NCBI RefSeq assembly: GCF_009996735.1
Contig: NZ_JAACYI010000007.1
Span: forward strand, 62,001 to 126,000
Reading direction: 5' to 3'
DNA from: Cellulomonas sp. APG4
GTDB taxonomy: Bacteria; Actinomycetota; Actinomycetes; Actinomycetales; Cellulomonadaceae
DNA length: 64,000 bases
Made by a program: the position numbers and the translations under genes. Each line of letters opens with the position of its first letter. Position 1 is the stretch's first letter. Below, in pieces: positions 61,393 to 64,000 of this stretch. Below the pieces are notes generated by a model. It saw only the letters and a list, made by a program, of their open reading frames with translations, was not told where the DNA came from and did no database searches.

Positions 61393-62436
61393 TCACGCGG
61401 AGGGGTCGGGCAGGAAGTCGCGGCGCATGCCCAGGACCTCGTCGGTCGTGGCGATCGAGGTGGCGCCGTCGGTCACGGTCCCGGCCAGCGCCCGGATGGC
61501 GTCGATCGTCTCGGGGATGACGATCGACTCGTTGTTGACCTGGTAAGTCAGGTATGCCTCGTCCCCCTCAACGGTCAGGACGTCCTCCCACACGGCGACC
61601 TCCCACATGTCCCCGCGTGGCCGGCCCAGGTCGCGCATCAGCTCGACCGTGGTGTTCGAGGCGGTCAGCCCGTCCGCCATGCGGATGAAGGCGATCCGCG
61701 GCGCAGCACGCAGAGCCTCGAGAACCTCCTCGCGGCTGGCCACTCGGGTCAGCTGCAGGGTCCAGAAGTGGGTGTGGGTCTGGGTGTGGGCGGCCTTGGC
61801 CGCGATGGTCACGACGTCCAGGTCGGGCCGCACCGTGCGGGCGTCCGGGCCCTGATGTGAGGGGATGGAGCTCTCGGGCACCAGGGTGTTCATGATTCCG
61901 CCCTGGTGGGACTCTCCCGGGTCGGTGGCCCGACGGATCAGAACCCCGCGGGCGCGGGCGAGGAGGTCGGCGTCCTGCAAGGCCCCAAGGACACGCACGA
62001 TGCTGGTGGTGTTGCACGAGACCACCCGCGTGGTGTCCCGGCCGAGCGCCGTGGCGTAGTTGGCCTGGGCGACGAAGGAGTGGCCGGTGGTGGCGTGCGA
62101 CTCCCCTCCCTGGAAGACGGCCTTGACCCCGGCGGCCCGGTATGCCTCGAGGTTGAGTGCCGCGACCTTCTTCGGCGTCGTGTCCACCACCACGTCCACC
62201 TGGCTGAGCAGGTCGGCCACGGTGCCGGCCACCGGCATCCGGGCAGCCCGCATCGCGGTGCCCGCGTCCGTGGTGGCAGCGAACACGTCTAGGCCGAGCC
62301 CGACAGCGGTGCGCACCCGCCAGTCCGTGGCGACGTCCGCCACCCCGACCAGCTCCATGTCGGGCATGACGCGGACAGCATCCGCGACCCGCTTGCCGAT
62401 AACTCCGTAGCCGTTGACAGCAACCCTGATGTTCAT
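61393..62436 (-). CDS. Type II (archaeal-type) glyceraldehyde-3-phosphate dehydrogenase
   Basis: The protein has 347 residues from ATG 62436. The N-terminal NAD(P) fold VNGYGVIGKRVADAV is the archaeal GAPDH signature, different from bacterial GapA (NGFGRIGR). Catalytic Cys141 lies in SCNTTSIVRVL, and a late HQGPDARTV region and THTHFWTLQL strand are also family-typical. It would oxidise glyceraldehyde-3-phosphate to 1,3-bisphosphoglycerate. It sits between csoR and a copper-type ATPase, away from other glycolysis genes, which points to a metal-response role (inference). Confidence 0.9.
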   Translation of the reverse strand: MNIRVAVNGYGVIGKRVADAVRVMPDMELVGVADVATDWRVRTAVGLGLDVFAATTDAGTAMRAARMPVAGTVADLLSQVDVVVDTTPKKVAALNLEAYRAAGVKAVFQGGESHATTGHSFVAQANYATALGRDTTRVVSCNTTSIVRVLGALQDADLLARARGVLIRRATDPGESHQGGIMNTLVPESSIPSHQGPDARTVRPDLDVVTIAAKAAHTQTHTHFWTLQLTRVASREEVLEALRAAPRIAFIRMADGLTASNTTVELMRDLGRPRGDMWEVAVWEDVLTVEGDEAYLTYQVNNESIVIPETIDAIRALAGTVTDGATSIATTDEVLGMRRDFLPDPSA

Positions 62437-62532
62437 CCTGGCCTCCAGTACCTGTTCCGTATCGTGTGTTCTCTGAGTCGGCATCGCGGCCGGGGTTGTG
62501 CCGTGGTCGACGGCTGCAGTGGTTCTACCGTT

Positions 62533-62811
62533 CTAGCTGCGGACCAGGCGGGCGATCGCGTCGGCGGCTTCCTTGAGCTTGGCGTCCTTCTCGGGTCCGC
62601 CGACTTGGGCGGCGTCGACCAGGCAGTGGCCCATGTGATCCTCCAGCAGGCCCAGGGCCACACACTGCAGGGCCCGGGAGGCGGCCGAGACCTGGGTGAG
62701 GACGTCGATGCAGTACTTGTCCTCCTCGACCATGCGGGCGATGCCACGGACCTGACCCTCGATGCGGCGCAACCGGATGAGCAGGTCATGCTTGGAGTCG
62801 GTGTCGGTCAT
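62533..62811 (-). CDS. csoR: CsoR-family copper-sensing repressor
   Basis: This 92-residue all-helical repressor has the copper-binding trio Cys34 (KYCIDVL), His59 (LEDHM) and Cys63 (GHC) in the same spacing as Mycobacterium CsoR (36/61/65). GGAGG precedes the ATG. Copper binding releases it from DNA. It lies between the two metal ATPase genes and is the likely regulator of this block. No clear CsoR operator (GC-rich dyad around TACCC/GGGTA) was recognised in the short gaps beside it. Confidence 0.95.
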   Translation of the reverse strand: MTDTDSKHDLLIRLRRIEGQVRGIARMVEEDKYCIDVLTQVSAASRALQCVALGLLEDHMGHCLVDAAQVGGPEKDAKLKEAADAIARLVRS

Positions 62812-62831
62812 CAGATCCTCCTGCCGGAAGG

Positions 62832-62875
62832 CCCCCGGGGTGCCACCGCTGTCAGGTTCGGTGGCACCCCGGGGG
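62832..62875 (-). terminator. Perfect 16-bp terminator between ATPase-YHS gene and csoR
   Basis: 62832-62847 pairs perfectly with 62860-62875 (12-nt loop), 14 nt after the stop of the upstream ATPase gene. It separates csoR and the genes beyond from the ATPase-YHS transcript. Confidence 0.85.
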
Positions 62876-62888
62876 GGGCTCGTCCGAG

Positions 62889-64000
62889 TTAGGGCGCCAC
62901 CGCGGTGGCGTAGCGGGCGGGGTCGGCACGGAAGCTCTCCGCGCAGTGGGGGGAGCAGAAGTGGTACGTCGTGCCCTCGTGCTCGGCGGTGTCGGCCGCC
63001 GAGGCGGGGTCGATGCTCATCCGGCAGACCGGGTCGGTGACCTTCTGGGACTTCTCGGACATGGCGTGCTCCGTTCCTTCTTCATCGTCTTTCCCTATCT
63101 CCACCACCGGGTCGATGGCGGCGACCTGGACGGCCTCGGGCAGAGGCCGTGGGGTGAAGGTGCGCAGGCGATTGGCGTTGGCGACCACTGACAGCGAGGA
63201 CAAGGCCATAGCAGCCGCGGCGATGATCGGGCTGAGCATCAAGCCGAAAGTCGGGTACAACGCACCCGCGGCGATCGGGATGCCGATCGCGTTGTACATG
63301 AACGCGAAGACCAGGTTCTGACGGATGTTGCGCATGGTGGCCCGGGACAGGTCCACCGCCGTGACCAGGCCGGACAGCGCACCGGAGATCAAGGTGATGT
63401 CGGAGGACTCGATGGCCACGTCGGTGCCGGTGCCGATCGCCGATCCGACGTCGGCCTGGGCCAGGGCCGGTGCATCGTTGATGCCGTCCCCGACCATCCC
63501 GACCACACGGCCCTCCCCCTGGAGCCGCTTGACCTCGGCGGCCTTGTGCTCGGGCATGACCTCGGCCACCACGCGCCCGATGCCGACCTGACGGGCGATG
63601 GCCGCGGCCGTGGCCCGGTTGTCCCCGGTCATCATGATCACGTCGATGCTGCGCTTCTGCAGTGCCGCGATGGCGGCCGCTGAGCCTTCCTTCAGGGTGT
63701 CGGCCACGCCGACCACACCGGCGAACCGCCCGTCGACGACCACGAACATCGGGGTCTTGCCGTCGGCGGCGAGCCGGTCCGCGTCGCTGGTTCGGGCGGC
63801 GACGCCGACGCTGTCGAGAAGGCGTCGATTCCCGACCAGGACCTCGCGGCCCTGGACCAGGGCACGCACTCCTTGACCGGTCACGGAGTCGAATGCGCTC
63901 ACCTCCGGCAGTCGGATGCCGCTGTTGAGGGCGCCGGTCACGATGGCCGTAGCCAGGGGGTGCTCGGAGGAACGCTCCACCGCCGCGACGAGGGTGAGGA
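62889..64000 (-). CDS. P1B-type copper ATPase with C-terminal YHS domain, N-terminus beyond window
   Basis: The frame is open to the window edge; the visible ~370 residues are the C-terminal part. Seen are the ATP-binding SEHPLATAI, MTGDNRAT, GDGINDAPALAQADVG, and the last two transmembrane helices (QNLVFAFMYNAIGIPIAAG, AAAMALSSLSVVANANRL). After a charged linker, an in-frame Met begins a ~55-residue YHS domain (DPVCRM, YHFCSPHCAESF) with three Cys for metal delivery. YHS is more often N-terminal or a separate protein; here it is fused at the C-terminus, downstream of an internal ATG that could also yield a free YHS protein. Confidence 0.9.
   Translation of the reverse strand, partial: LTLVAAVERSSEHPLATAIVTGALNSGIRLPEVSAFDSVTGQGVRALVQGREVLVGNRRLLDSVGVAARTSDADRLAADGKTPMFVVVDGRFAGVVGVADTLKEGSAAAIAALQKRSIDVIMMTGDNRATAAAIARQVGIGRVVAEVMPEHKAAEVKRLQGEGRVVGMVGDGINDAPALAQADVGSAIGTGTDVAIESSDITLISGALSGLVTAVDLSRATMRNIRQNLVFAFMYNAIGIPIAAGALYPTFGLMLSPIIAAAAMALSSLSVVANANRLRTFTPRPLPEAVQVAAIDPVVEIGKDDEEGTEHAMSEKSQKVTDPVCRMSIDPASAADTAEHEGTTYHFCSPHCAESFRADPARYATAVAP

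Overview
The window is about 64 kb of very GC-rich DNA with dense, mostly 1-4 bp overlapping genes, many GTG starts, leaderless-looking promoters (a TANNNT box about 7 nt before the start codon) and long perfect GC hairpins as terminators. Together with a B12-dependent ribonucleotide reductase and the gene families present, this suggests an actinobacterium, most likely Micrococcales near Cellulomonas (inference; no rRNA or complete tRNA is present to confirm it). No CRISPR array, rRNA or insertion sequence was seen.

Left part (1-20 kb). The end of an ECF vitamin transporter cassette (EcfT tail, double ATPase, S component) precedes nrdJ, the cobalamin-dependent ribonucleotide reductase, with an NrdR-type operator between them. 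Then come a GNAT acetyltransferase, a ThrE-type exporter, a VanY-like peptidase, and a four-gene 2-oxoacid oxidoreductase operon (gamma, alpha, beta and a GltD-like flavoprotein with extra Fe-S clusters). Small genes (cupin, DksA-like zinc protein, 2TM protein) follow. Next is a leaderless 25-residue cysteine-rich leader peptide in front of an isopenicillin-N-synthase-family oxygenase, then a flavin disulfide reductase, a CPBP-type membrane protein and a DEDD exonuclease.

Middle (20-49.7 kb). A coupled three-gene operon (DUF4956 membrane protein, VTC-fold polyphosphate-polymerase-like protein, carbohydrate-binding-type lipoprotein) diverges from an OmpR/EnvZ-type two-component pair. A five-gene peptide ABC importer operon diverges from a DUF1028 gene, whose stop codon interlocks with that of an XRE-cupin regulator. 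After several single genes (phosphoesterase, methyltransferase, lipoproteins, MCP, DHFR-like/TetR pair) there is a six-gene minus-strand operon: DMT transporter, GT4 glycosyltransferase, NarL-type kinase and regulator, MacB-type ATPase and FtsX permease. An alpha/beta hydrolase and a second GT4 gene diverge from it.

Right part (49.8-64 kb) looks like an integrated genomic island. At 49786-49827 only the 3' half of a tRNA-Pro(GGG) gene remains, broken at the anticodon loop and still followed by its UUCG-loop terminator. This is the usual scar of tyrosine-recombinase integration into a tRNA gene. The intact tRNA and the integrase would then lie beyond the right edge. The presumed island carries a polar amino acid ABC importer, an Lgt-like membrane protein, a HAD-GH65 fusion (disaccharide phosphorylase plus beta-phosphoglucomutase), an EamA transporter and a copper block. 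The copper block holds a P1B ATPase with a CPD motif, an archaeal-type (type II) GAPDH, CsoR, and a second P1B ATPase with a C-terminal YHS domain running off the window. A plausible reading is copper export plus replacement of a copper-sensitive glycolytic enzyme.
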